A DNA stretch of 64,000 nt from Nostoc commune NIES-4072. GTDB lineage: Bacteria > Cyanobacteriota > Cyanobacteriia > Cyanobacteriales > Nostocaceae. The notes below the pieces were generated by a model. The model did no database searches. It had not been told where the DNA came from and worked only from the letters and a program-made list of their open reading frames with translations. The stretch covers positions 2,562,713 to 2,626,712 of the forward strand of contig NZ_BDUD01000001.1 in assembly GCF_003113895.1 (NCBI RefSeq). The letters are read 5' to 3'. The position numbers were made by a program, and so were the translations under genes. Positions 46,349 through 54,439 of this stretch are shown one piece after another (position 1 is the stretch's first letter; every line of letters begins with the position of its first letter).

Positions 46349-46648
46349 TCAGTTAATAACTCCTGGTTTAGAAGCCAATACTGGAGTTTCATCAGATGGT
46401 ACAAAGAGTGCGCCAAAATATAGAGAAAAGTTCAAAAGCTGTTCATCGGAGAGCTTTTGGTCTTTGAAAATTAAGATGTGGTGATGTCTGGCGACAAGCC
46501 ACTTCGCGTCTACGCGCAGAGCTTGCTTAAGTTGTAATATAACTTCAGGTGTGATCGTTTGACTGGCATCAAGATTGGTAACTATGGCTCCCAAAGGAGC
46601 ATCAATAGACCTAATTTTAACTTCTGTCAAAGTTAAGGTAGGCATCAC
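46349..46648 (-). pseudogene. N-terminal remnant of a TauD-family dioxygenase
   Basis: 99 residues match only the start of Fe(II)/2-oxoglutarate dioxygenases of the TauD family (IRSIDAPLGAIVTNLDAS, ILIFKDQKLSDEQLLNF, YFGAL). Full proteins are about 280 residues; the iron-binding HxD motif and distal His are missing. A repeat (TGGCGACAAGCCACTTCGCG) is translated in frame as part of RVDAKWLVARHHH. TauD releases sulfite from taurine, so this is the relic of another organosulfur enzyme in the cluster. Confidence 0.75.
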
Positions 46649-46682
46649 ATTCTCCTGTATTTTTAGTCTATTCTTGGGATAA

Positions 46683-47789
46683 CTACTTATTTGCTAAAAC
46701 ATCTGAAGGAGTAATTTTGGCGTACTCTTCAGGCGTCAAAAACCCTTCTCTAACATTTACTTTTTTGGGGATAAGTCCTAAGCTGTACCACTTATCTGCA
46801 ACCTGTTGTTGCTTGGTAATGGTTTTTTCAGTAATTGGTACTAGCCCATAGTCATATTTATCATGCATTATTTCTAAAGTAGGTGGATCTAGCTGAGTTA
46901 CAGGAGCCAGCAGTTGTGCTACTTCTTTGGGATGATTCTTAGTCCAAATTTCTGCCTTTTCTATTTCCTCTAGAAACACTTTGATAACATCAGGATGAGC
47001 CTGATAAAACTGGCGTGAGGTTGAGTAAAAGTTGCCAGTATCCCGCAACTTACCACCATCTGCTAAAACACGAGCTATTTTATTTTGTACATTTCTGGTA
47101 GCAAATGGCTCCCAAATATACCAAGCATCCACCTTGTTCTGACTGAATGCTGCATTTGCGTCTGACGGCGGTAGATAAATTGATTGGACATCACTCAGTT
47201 TTAATCCCGCGTCTTCTAATGCCTTAACTAATAGATAGTGCCCAATAGAGGCTTTTTGAAAAGCCACTTTTTTGCCCTTCAAATCGCTAACACTTTTAAT
47301 CGGTGAGTTTACAGGAACTAAAAGTGAAATGGCTTTACCACTAGGGCGTGTAGTAGCTAGATAAACAAGAGGCGCTCCTGCTGCTTGTGAAAATACAGGA
47401 GGCGATTCGGCTGTAGATGCGATATCTAATCCATTTGCATTCAGGGCTTCTAGCTGTTGTGGCCCAGCCGCAAACTCAGCCCACTGCACTTTAAAACCCA
47501 GAGGCTCTAATCGTTTTTCTAAGGAACCCTGTTTTTCTAAAACTGCTAAAGCGGAAAGTTGTTTGGAACGTACAATCCGTACTACTTGCTTCTGAGTTGA
47601 TTTCTTTGTAGTACTAGATGAAACTGCCGATTCAGGGGAAGCTGCCGACTGTTGAGTGTTATTTTTTGCCTCACTACAACTTGATAGGGTCGTCGATAGC
47701 ATTAAACAGTAACCGAGAGCAAACAACAAGGAACGACGTGTTGTTCTCTGGCTTTTTCTGAATTCAAACTTTCCTTTTAAAGCTGGCAT
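46683..47789 (-). CDS. Sulfonate-type ABC substrate-binding protein (SsuA-like), second copy
   Basis: A 368-residue paralogue of the 45.2-kb protein. A signal segment ends at LSSCSEA (lipobox), followed by VVRIVRSKQLSALAVLEKQ, WAEFAAGPQQLEALNANGLD, STAESPPVFSQAAGAPLVYL, KGKKVAFQKASIGHYLLVKA and AWYIWEPFATRN. The ligand-contacting loops differ from the first copy, so a different organosulfur ligand is likely. It sits upstream of the TauD remnant on the same strand. Confidence 0.87.
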   Translation of the reverse strand: MPALKGKFEFRKSQRTTRRSLLFALGYCLMLSTTLSSCSEAKNNTQQSAASPESAVSSSTTKKSTQKQVVRIVRSKQLSALAVLEKQGSLEKRLEPLGFKVQWAEFAAGPQQLEALNANGLDIASTAESPPVFSQAAGAPLVYLATTRPSGKAISLLVPVNSPIKSVSDLKGKKVAFQKASIGHYLLVKALEDAGLKLSDVQSIYLPPSDANAAFSQNKVDAWYIWEPFATRNVQNKIARVLADGGKLRDTGNFYSTSRQFYQAHPDVIKVFLEEIEKAEIWTKNHPKEVAQLLAPVTQLDPPTLEIMHDKYDYGLVPITEKTITKQQQVADKWYSLGLIPKKVNVREGFLTPEEYAKITPSDVLANK

Positions 47790-48099
47790 GGGTTGTTTTA
47801 TTGATTTCCCTCTAGGTGGTTAGAACAATGATGATTAATTGCCATGTAACAAACAAAAAATCTTTTATATTAAGTTATCTGAAAACTTCAATAGATATTT
47901 TTTCTAATTTTAAAAAGTTTATTTATGATTTTAGGGAATGGGTGGGTATTACCCACCCCGCAACGACTCGAGGAAATGAAAATTTAATAGTTAGGAGGGA
48001 AAACTTAGGAAGTGGAGTGAGAAGATCCCACTCCAATATCGTGCTAATGGAAGATTGAAACTTGTGAATAAAACTCTGTCTTGTTCAATGTCCAATGCC
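47790..48099. other. 310-nt intergenic region with a strong GC hairpin
   Basis: Between the SfnB-like gene and the binding-protein gene on the minus strand. A perfect 9-bp inverted repeat (GGGTGGGTA at 47940-47948, TACCCACCC at 47950-47958) and a shorter one near 48016-48035 are present. They may terminate the upstream transcript. No gene seen. Confidence 0.55.
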
Positions 48100-49287
48100 C
48101 TAAGAATATTGGGTGATCGCAGGTAGTTGATCGTTGAGTACCCAATCGCCGATCGCACGCAATTTGTAGTCCACAGGATCGTGCAGGGTAAAGGTTCGTA
48201 AATCCCGCCAGTAACGGTCAAATCCATATTTAGTTGCAGTGGCGCGAGTTCCCGTAACTTCAAAGATGCGGTTGGTAATATCTATACCGACACGGGTAGC
48301 TAATGCCTTGGACGCGGAAACTGCAATCGCAACTTCTCCCCTCTCTTGATGAGTCAGTGCTACATCCTTATCCCATGCTGCTTGCACCTTCTCGGCTGCT
48401 TGGTCAGCTAGAGCGATCGCAGCTTGGATTTCCACCCAAAAGTCTCCGTAATGATGTAGAAGATATGGGTCTTGAGTAGCACTATCTACCCCTGATGTAA
48501 TCCACGCTTTAGTAGTAGTTTTTGTGTACTCACGAGCGGCGGCGAAGGCTGCTTTAGTAATTCCCAGATAAACATTGGTTTTTGTTAGCTGGGCAATAAT
48601 ACCAAGAAAAGTTGAGAAGGCACTATCAGGAGGATTGGATGTCCCTAAAATCTCATCTTTCTCCACTAAAACATTATTAAATGTATAACTACTGCTATCA
48701 GTGCGACGTTGCCCGATGTTGTCCCAATCTTGATTAGAAACTAACCCTTCCCTGTCTTTGGGAATTATGAATATGAATGGCAATTCTACACCATCTTCTA
48801 AAGCGGAAAATACCCGGTAATCTGCAACAGAAATACCAGTACCAAAGCTTTTAACACCATTAACCCGAAAATTTTCACCTTCTGGGTTAATTTTCAGCCT
48901 AGTATCTCGCGTATTGATAGCGTTTGCCCAAAATAAATTATTTTTAGCAGTTTCTCTATAGTATTTTTCCTTTTGGGCTGGTGTGCCGGAAACGTGACCC
49001 AAAGCCGTCAAATTGAGATGATTACCATACAATTGACCAATTGAACCATCAGCTTTTGATAGCTTTCTAACAATTTTTAAAGCATCAATCCAAGTTGCAC
49101 CAATTCCACCATATTGCTTAGGTATAATCAGTGGCAACAAACCACTTTCACGCAGTTTATTAATTTCCTCTTCTGGAACTCCGGCTTGAGCATCCCTTTC
49201 AACTGCTGATTGAGCGAATTCCTTGGATAGAGAAGTTGCTAGGTCAATGTAATCCTTTGGTTTTTTAATATCTAGCACCATAATCAA
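48100..49287 (-). CDS. SfnB/DszC-like acyl-CoA dehydrogenase-family flavoprotein
   Basis: A 395-residue protein of the acyl-CoA dehydrogenase fold, in the branch containing SfnB (sulfur acquisition oxidoreductase) and DszC (dibenzothiophene monooxygenase). Visible blocks are LLPLIIPKQYGGIGATWIDA, VNGVKSFGTGISVADYRVFS, RRTDSSSYTFNNVLVEKDEI and RIFEVTGTRATATKYGFDRY. These enzymes use reduced flavin and O2 to oxidise sulfones or organosulfur substrates. No flavin reductase gene is next to it. Flanked by sulfonate-type binding proteins and an amidohydrolase, which supports a sulfur-scavenging role. Confidence 0.85.
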   Translation of the reverse strand: MIMVLDIKKPKDYIDLATSLSKEFAQSAVERDAQAGVPEEEINKLRESGLLPLIIPKQYGGIGATWIDALKIVRKLSKADGSIGQLYGNHLNLTALGHVSGTPAQKEKYYRETAKNNLFWANAINTRDTRLKINPEGENFRVNGVKSFGTGISVADYRVFSALEDGVELPFIFIIPKDREGLVSNQDWDNIGQRRTDSSSYTFNNVLVEKDEILGTSNPPDSAFSTFLGIIAQLTKTNVYLGITKAAFAAAREYTKTTTKAWITSGVDSATQDPYLLHHYGDFWVEIQAAIALADQAAEKVQAAWDKDVALTHQERGEVAIAVSASKALATRVGIDITNRIFEVTGTRATATKYGFDRYWRDLRTFTLHDPVDYKLRAIGDWVLNDQLPAITQYS

Positions 49288-49473
49288 ATCATTCTTAGTA
49301 TTTTGTAATTCCTAATTAAGGCAAAACAATTAATACAATCAGTTTCTAATTCGTTGCTCTGTGAATGTGAGGTAAAACATCCTTTTCCAATGCAGAATTT
49401 AGGAGAAATGTAGAGTGGGCAAGGCCCACGCTACAAATGAACAGAGGAAATGGAACATGGAACGTTGTAATTG

Positions 49474-49522
49474 TCATTAGTCATTAGTGATTCGTCATTT
49501 GCAAAGGACTAATGACTAATGA
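49474..49522. terminator. Heptad-built hairpin after the amidohydrolase gene
   Basis: TCATTAGTCATTAG (49474-49487) and CTAATGACTAATGA (49509-49522) form a perfect 14-bp stem with a 21-nt loop, four nt beyond the stop codon of the minus-strand amidohydrolase. It is made of the TCATTAG heptad family and could act as a terminator or mRNA 3' stabiliser. Confidence 0.5.
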
Positions 49523-49525
49523 AAG

Positions 49526-51007
49526 TTATTTCTTAGCCGCTAAATATTCGTTGGCGGCTTTCTCAACACCTGTACCCTTGAAGAAGTCTTGATTGAGACT
49601 GGTGTACAACTCTAAGGGGTGGATTGAGAGGAAGTAGCGGAGGTCTTCTTCAGTAATGATTTCGTGTTCTGCCATTGAGTAAGCGTTGGCAGTAACGGCG
49701 GTGATATCAGGCACATCCCAGTGACCGGAATCTGAACCCAAGAAGGCTTTAACTCTGTCGCCAAAGGGATTAGCTGCACGATTAAAAGCTTGAGCTACAC
49801 GGGTATCGTCTGATTCTGTACCGAAGTAGAAATGATTTAAGAAGCGATCGCGCACATCTTCTGGCTTCTCAATTCCTGCTAGTTCAAATTCGTCGAGTTC
49901 GCCTGGATCTTCTGGAGCCAATAGTTGATGGTGGAATCCTAAACCGTCACCAATTTTATCTAAGCGTCCATCTACCAATTCGCCACCGTAGCGGGTGTAC
50001 AACTCTACTAGTGCTTCCTTGTCGATAATGGCAGGATTGTTATTTGACAACAAATGTTGTTTATTGCGGGTTTCCCAGTGCCAAATAATATCAGCGTATA
50101 GACTAGCACCCCAAGCTGAACCACCTTCTAAGAAGGCAAACTTTAATTCTGGGAAGCGACGGGTAACTCCACCAAAAAACAACGATTTGCATAATGCTTC
50201 CGCCGCAAAGGCAAAGTGATTAATGTGATTGTACTGGGCGTTGGTGACAGAACGCTGAGTTGTCCAACCTTGGCTAGAAGCATGAGTTGTGGGTACAACT
50301 TTCAGTTCTACGCACTTAGCCCAGAATGGATCGTAATCATACTGGCTATCTAAGCCAAAGTTATCAATCCAAACCACTTCGTTAGCTACTTCTTTGCCAT
50401 ACTTTTCAAAGGCAGGAATTGGACGACGAACATAACCAGGAATTTGAATTGCTTTGAGTCCCAAAACATTCACGGCATATTCCAACTCTTCAATCCCTTC
50501 TTCGGGAGTGTGCAGGGGAATGGCGGCGATGGGTGTTAAGCGATCGCTATAAGGGCGGAAAATATCAGCATGGTAAGTGTTAACTGCTCGACAAACAGCC
50601 CGCCGCATTTCTTCGTTGCCGATATTCGGGGCCATTGTTGCCAAGTTGGGGTACACCACGGCAAAGTCTGTACCTGCTTCTTGCAAGCGTTCGTGCAGCA
50701 ACTTGGGCAAGCTAATAGTAGCCAAATTCAAAGTATTTTTTGTTGGACGACCCCACCAGTTAGGGCGATTGCTGCGATAAGCAAAACGTTCTTCCCAAGT
50801 TTGCTTGTACCACTTAAAGCGGGAAGATCCTGGTAAATTTTCTTTGAAACGTTCAACAAGTGCAGTTCCACCAACTTGCTCTAAATAATCCAAGACTGCG
50901 GGTTCAAATTCTTGGGTATGTACATCGGTATCAATGATCGGATAACCAAGTTTTTCCCGAATTTGAGCAGACTTGGTTTTTTGTGGGCGGTCTAGAGCAA
51001 TCGTCAT
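49526..51007 (-). CDS. Amidohydrolase-2 (ACMSD-like) family enzyme
   Basis: A 493-residue metal-dependent hydrolase or decarboxylase of the amidohydrolase-2 family. The metal-binding DxH is in IIDTDVHTQE. AVVYPNLATMAPNIG, LTPIAAIPLHTPEEGIEELE, VVPTTHASSQGW (metal His), FLEGGSAWGASLYADI and FLGSDSGHWDVPDITA (late Asp) are visible. Family members cleave C-C or C-N bonds of aromatic acids (ACMSD, resorcylate decarboxylase) or hydrolyse amides. The substrate here is unknown. A near-identical neighbour follows upstream, so this is the intact member of a tandem duplication within the organosulfur cluster. Confidence 0.85.
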   Translation of the reverse strand: MTIALDRPQKTKSAQIREKLGYPIIDTDVHTQEFEPAVLDYLEQVGGTALVERFKENLPGSSRFKWYKQTWEERFAYRSNRPNWWGRPTKNTLNLATISLPKLLHERLQEAGTDFAVVYPNLATMAPNIGNEEMRRAVCRAVNTYHADIFRPYSDRLTPIAAIPLHTPEEGIEELEYAVNVLGLKAIQIPGYVRRPIPAFEKYGKEVANEVVWIDNFGLDSQYDYDPFWAKCVELKVVPTTHASSQGWTTQRSVTNAQYNHINHFAFAAEALCKSLFFGGVTRRFPELKFAFLEGGSAWGASLYADIIWHWETRNKQHLLSNNNPAIIDKEALVELYTRYGGELVDGRLDKIGDGLGFHHQLLAPEDPGELDEFELAGIEKPEDVRDRFLNHFYFGTESDDTRVAQAFNRAANPFGDRVKAFLGSDSGHWDVPDITAVTANAYSMAEHEIITEEDLRYFLSIHPLELYTSLNQDFFKGTGVEKAANEYLAAKK

Positions 51008-51079
51008 GATAGTTTACCCTAAATTATTCAAATGTTTGTAGGGATTGGCAAAGGCCCAGAATCAATCCTTTGTAGAGAC

Positions 51080-51120
51080 GGCGATTTATCGCGTCTCTTG
51101 CCTGATTTATCGCGTCTCTT
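51080..51120. repeat. Degenerate copies of the GACGCGATTAATCGCGTC family
   Basis: GAGACGGCGATTTATCGCG and a half copy (GATTTATCGCGTCTC) in tandem lie between the two amidohydrolase genes, touching the stop codon of the second. Confidence 0.6.
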
Positions 51121-52625
51121 AACTTAATTTCCCAGCCAAAAATTCATCTGCTGTTTTCTCCACAGCCGTACCTTTAAAGAAGTCACGATTCAAGCTGGTG
51201 TACAACTCCAAGGGATGAATTGACAGGAAGTATTGCAAATCTTCTTCGGTGATAATCTTGCGTTCTACCATTGAATACGTATTAGCAGCGATCGCAGTTA
51301 TATCAGGTACATCCCAGTGACCAGAATCAGAACCCAAAAATGCTTTAACGCGTTGGCTTTGCCCGCCGTAGGCATCGCCATAAGGGTTAGCTTTCCGGTT
51401 AAAAGCTTGAGCTACACGGGTATCATCTGATTCTGTACCAAAGTAGAAGTGATTCAAGAAGCGATCGCGGATATCCTCTGGCTTGGTAACTCCTGCTAAG
51501 GCGAATTCATCCAAATCACCTGGTTCTAGGGGAGATACTAAGTCAGCGTGGAAACCTAAACCACTGCCTAGTTGATCCAAACGACCATGTACTAGTTCGC
51601 CACCATAGCGGGTATAAAATTCTAGCAGTTCTTCATAATTAACATTGGCAGGATTGTTATTTTCCACCAAATGGTCTTTATTGCGGGTATCCCAATGCCA
51701 AATCAAATCGGTGTACAAACTAGCACCCCAAGCTGCACCTCCTTCTAAAAAGGCAAACTTGAGTGTAGGGAAGCGGTGAGTTACACCACCAAAGAATAGA
51801 GATTTACATAGTGCTTCCCCAGCCGATGCAAAGTGACCAATATGGTTGTATTGGTAATTGCTAATGGAACGCCGATTGATCCAGCCCATACCGGAAGAGT
51901 GGGTGGTGGGTACAACTTTCAGTTCTACGCACTTCGCCCAGAAGGGATCGTAATCATATTTACTATCCAAGCCAAAGGTATCAATCCAGATGGCTTCGTT
52001 GGCTACTTCTTCGCCATACTTCTCGAAGGCGGGAATGGGGCGGCGGATATGTCCGGGGATTTGAATAGCTTTGAGTCCCAGCACTTTCACGGCATATTCC
52101 AATTCTGCGATCGCCTCTTCGGGCGTATGCATGGGAATAGCGGCAATTGGTGTTAAGCGATCGCTATTAAGGACGGAAAATATCAGCATGGTAAGTGTTA
52201 GCTGTACGGCAAACAGCCCGCCGCATCTCTTCATTACCGATGTGTGGAGCCATCGTTGCCAAGTTGGGGTACACAACGGCAAAGTCTGTACCAGCTTCTT
52301 GCAAGCGTTCGTGCAGCAACTTTGGCAAACTAATGGTGGCTAAATTTAAAGCGTCGTTCGTGGGACGAGTCCAGAAAGGAGGACGGGCGGTGCGGTAAGT
52401 GCGGCGTTCATCCCAAGATTGCTTAAACCATTTAGAGCGAGATGCACCTGGTAAGTGTTCTTGAAAACGTTCTGCGATCGCACTTCCAGCAACTTGCTCT
52501 AAATAGTCCAAGAATGCTGGGGGAAACTCTTGGGTATGTACATCAGTATCGATGATCGGATAACCAAGTTTTTCCCGAATTTGAGCAGACTTGGTTTTTT
52601 TTGGACGGTCTAGTGCAATAGTCAT
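51119..52625 (-). pseudogene. Second amidohydrolase copy, broken by a one-base insertion
   Basis: This is a tandem paralogue of the gene at 49526-51007, similar along its whole length. Frame 1 starts at ATG 52625 (MTIALDRPKKTKS) and stops in ADIFRP at about 52167. The rest (from about 52160 to 51119) continues in another frame with SDRLTPIAAIPMHTPEE. Compared with the intact copy (CGATCGCTATAAGGGCGG) this one reads CGATCGCTATTAAGGACGG, one extra T at 52167-52168 next to a HIP1 site. It also has seven extra residues (AYGGQSQ) from a dispersed repeat and one extra C-terminal codon; 1482+21+3+1 equals the 1507 nt seen. A sequencing error cannot be excluded. Confidence 0.85.
51350..51379 (-). repeat. 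In-frame coding repeat GGCGATGCCTACGGCGGGCA
   Basis: On the minus strand it reads GGCGATGCCTACGGCGGGCA followed by AAGCCAACGC and encodes GDAYGGQSQR. The same family at 16941-16966 encodes GDAEGGKLR in the DUF3110 protein. Confidence 0.8.
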
Positions 52626-52890
52626 AGGTTCTACCTGATTTTTCAATTGGATTGGGTAGATAGTACTGATTAAGAAGGTTGTCTACTTTCTTCTTAACAG
52701 CATTTCTTTGAAGAAGTTGGGATTTTATTTACATATAATGTGGCAAGATTAGTAAAGATAAAATCTCGATAATCAGCTTTGCTGATTATATCCTTCTCCA
52801 CAAACTTGTAGATATTAGCTGTAACAGCAATAGTCATAAAACCTTTTTCCAAACCGAGTATTATTGTATAAAAAGCTAAAATAGATAAAA
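52626..52890. other. 265-nt gap, nothing recognised
   Basis: A+T-rich spacer between the amidohydrolase copy and the binding-protein gene. GATAATCAGC and GCTGATTATC (about 52769-52790) form a small inverted repeat. The promoter for the two amidohydrolases probably lies here. Confidence 0.4.
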
Positions 52891-54090
52891 TTAACGAGAC
52901 TGTTCTTTAGCAACCCAATCTGTTAATTTAAAGTCCGACTTTGCTAAACCCTGCGAGACTAAAAATTTCTTTGTTCCCTCTAAAAGTTTCACACCCTCGG
53001 CTGGTAATGGTTCTTCTGATACCTGTTTGAGTGGGAATGATACTTTAATGATGTTGATGGGATATTTAGTAGTTTGAGCGTGATACTGATAATATTCTTC
53101 AGAATTAGCTTTTAAATCTTTGGCTGCTTCTGTGAGAATTGCATTAAATTTCTGTGGGAAATCAGGCTGTTTTGCTAGAAAGCTTTCGGTAGCCACAACT
53201 AATGATGTCCCTGACAAACCCTGATGATTTGCCGAAGAATCAATCACTGGAAACCCTTGTGATTTCAGAAAAGGCCCTAAATCGCTTGAAGTTGCATAAG
53301 CTGCTATATCACCACGTTCTAAAGCTCCTTTTGCCTCAGTGGTCATCAAGTGGACAACTTTTACATCTTTGGCAATTTTGGCTTCAGCTAATAGACCCAG
53401 CAGGTATCGATGCATATAAGAACCTTTTTGGGTAGCTATTTTTTGACCCTTAAGTTCAGCAAGCGATCGCGCACCATTCTTTTTCGCCACTAACCAGGCG
53501 GTTGTATTAAATTGGCTAATCCTTAGCAGTCGGGTTTCCTGACCCCTTGCTCTCAGAACTATGGCTGGTGTATCGCCTAAAGAGCCAACATCTAATTGTC
53601 CTGCGACAAGCGCCTCATTTAGATCGGGCCCATTAGGAAACCTTGCAAAAGTAATGTTTTTAAATCCTAGTTTTTGTAGCTCACGCTCTAATATTCCCTT
53701 TTTCTTTGCCCAACCAAGTGCCCCTGTCGGTTCTGAACTACCTACATAACCTATTCGTAGGGTAGAAATGTTATTTGCAGCAACAGCGTTATTAACATTA
53801 ACAGCCTCAATGGATTGAGCAGATTTAGTTTCACTTTGGCTACATGCTGTAGTTAGTAGTAGTAGGACACAAGCCACTGAGATTGATAATTTTGAAGGAA
53901 GTTTATAACCGTTCTCAATTGGGTGGAGTACAGTTTTAACCTCTCTCCTTTTAGGAGAGAAGCTTTGAATTTTTCCCCCTTCCCGCAACGAGTTGGGGGT
54001 TAGGGGGTTAGGTCTGTCTGGATACCTCACCGAATTGAAAATGGCTATATTTTTACTGATAGAACTTGTTCCTACTGGGAACCACAGCAT
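52891..54090 (-). CDS. Sulfonate-type ABC substrate-binding protein with repeat-derived N-terminus
   Basis: A 399-residue SsuA-like protein: LRIGYVGSSEPTGALGWAKK, FARFPNGPDLNEALVAGQLD, GSLGDTPAIVLRARGQETRL, KGQKIATQKGSYMHRYLL and ATSSDLGPFLKSQGFPV. The lipoprotein signal VACVLLLLTTACS lies at about residues 72-84, far from the start. Before it, about 30 residues (RPNPLTPNSLREGGK, IQSFSPKRREVKT) are the translation of a common dispersed repeat (about 53935-54030). The original start may have been destroyed, and secretion may depend on an internal start such as GTG 53877. It ends an operon with the ferredoxin and flavoprotein genes. Confidence 0.82.
   Translation of the reverse strand: MLWFPVGTSSISKNIAIFNSVRYPDRPNPLTPNSLREGGKIQSFSPKRREVKTVLHPIENGYKLPSKLSISVACVLLLLTTACSQSETKSAQSIEAVNVNNAVAANNISTLRIGYVGSSEPTGALGWAKKKGILERELQKLGFKNITFARFPNGPDLNEALVAGQLDVGSLGDTPAIVLRARGQETRLLRISQFNTTAWLVAKKNGARSLAELKGQKIATQKGSYMHRYLLGLLAEAKIAKDVKVVHLMTTEAKGALERGDIAAYATSSDLGPFLKSQGFPVIDSSANHQGLSGTSLVVATESFLAKQPDFPQKFNAILTEAAKDLKANSEEYYQYHAQTTKYPINIIKVSFPLKQVSEEPLPAEGVKLLEGTKKFLVSQGLAKSDFKLTDWVAKEQSR
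53935..54030. repeat. Dispersed repeat at the 5' end of the binding-protein gene
   Basis: CTCTCCTTTTAGGAGAG hairpin, then TTTTTCCCCCTTCCCGCAAC and GAGTTGGGGGTTAGGGGGTT, a sequence type found between many Nostoc genes. Here it is translated as the N-terminal leader. Confidence 0.65.
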
Positions 54091-54109
54091 GACTCTTTCC
54101 TCCGCCGTA

Positions 54110-54439
54110 CTATTTCATCTGCTTTAGAATTTGGAATGTTTGATCGGCTTTTGCTGTTGAAGTGCGTTTATATCCCCAACCGATGTTTTCACGGTAACTA
54201 CCCAGTAGCCCAACTTCTACCAATTCTGCCTCGTTGACCGAAGTCGTCACATCGCTTTCTGGTGCAACATAAAGAGCATCAACTGGGCAATACAATTCGC
54301 ACATATAACAAGTTTGGCAGTCACTCTGGCGGGCAATGGTTGGCGGCGCATCGGGTACTCTGTCAAACACGTTGGTTGGACAAATGTTCACGCAGATATT
54401 ACATTTTATGCACCGCGACTCGCTGACCAACTCAATCAC
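54110..54439 (-). CDS. AprB-like 2[4Fe-4S] ferredoxin subunit
   Basis: A 109-residue iron-sulfur protein with two clusters: CIKCNICVNICP (residues about 9-20) and CQTCYMCELYCP (about 40-51), followed by a 55-residue tail. Its start codon overlaps the stop of the flavoprotein gene as ATGA, so the two are translationally coupled. The pair resembles the alpha/beta (AprA/AprB) arrangement of adenylylsulfate reductase. It probably passes electrons to or from the flavoprotein. The physiological substrate is not known. Confidence 0.85.
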   Translation of the reverse strand: MIELVSESRCIKCNICVNICPTNVFDRVPDAPPTIARQSDCQTCYMCELYCPVDALYVAPESDVTTSVNEAELVEVGLLGSYRENIGWGYKRTSTAKADQTFQILKQMK

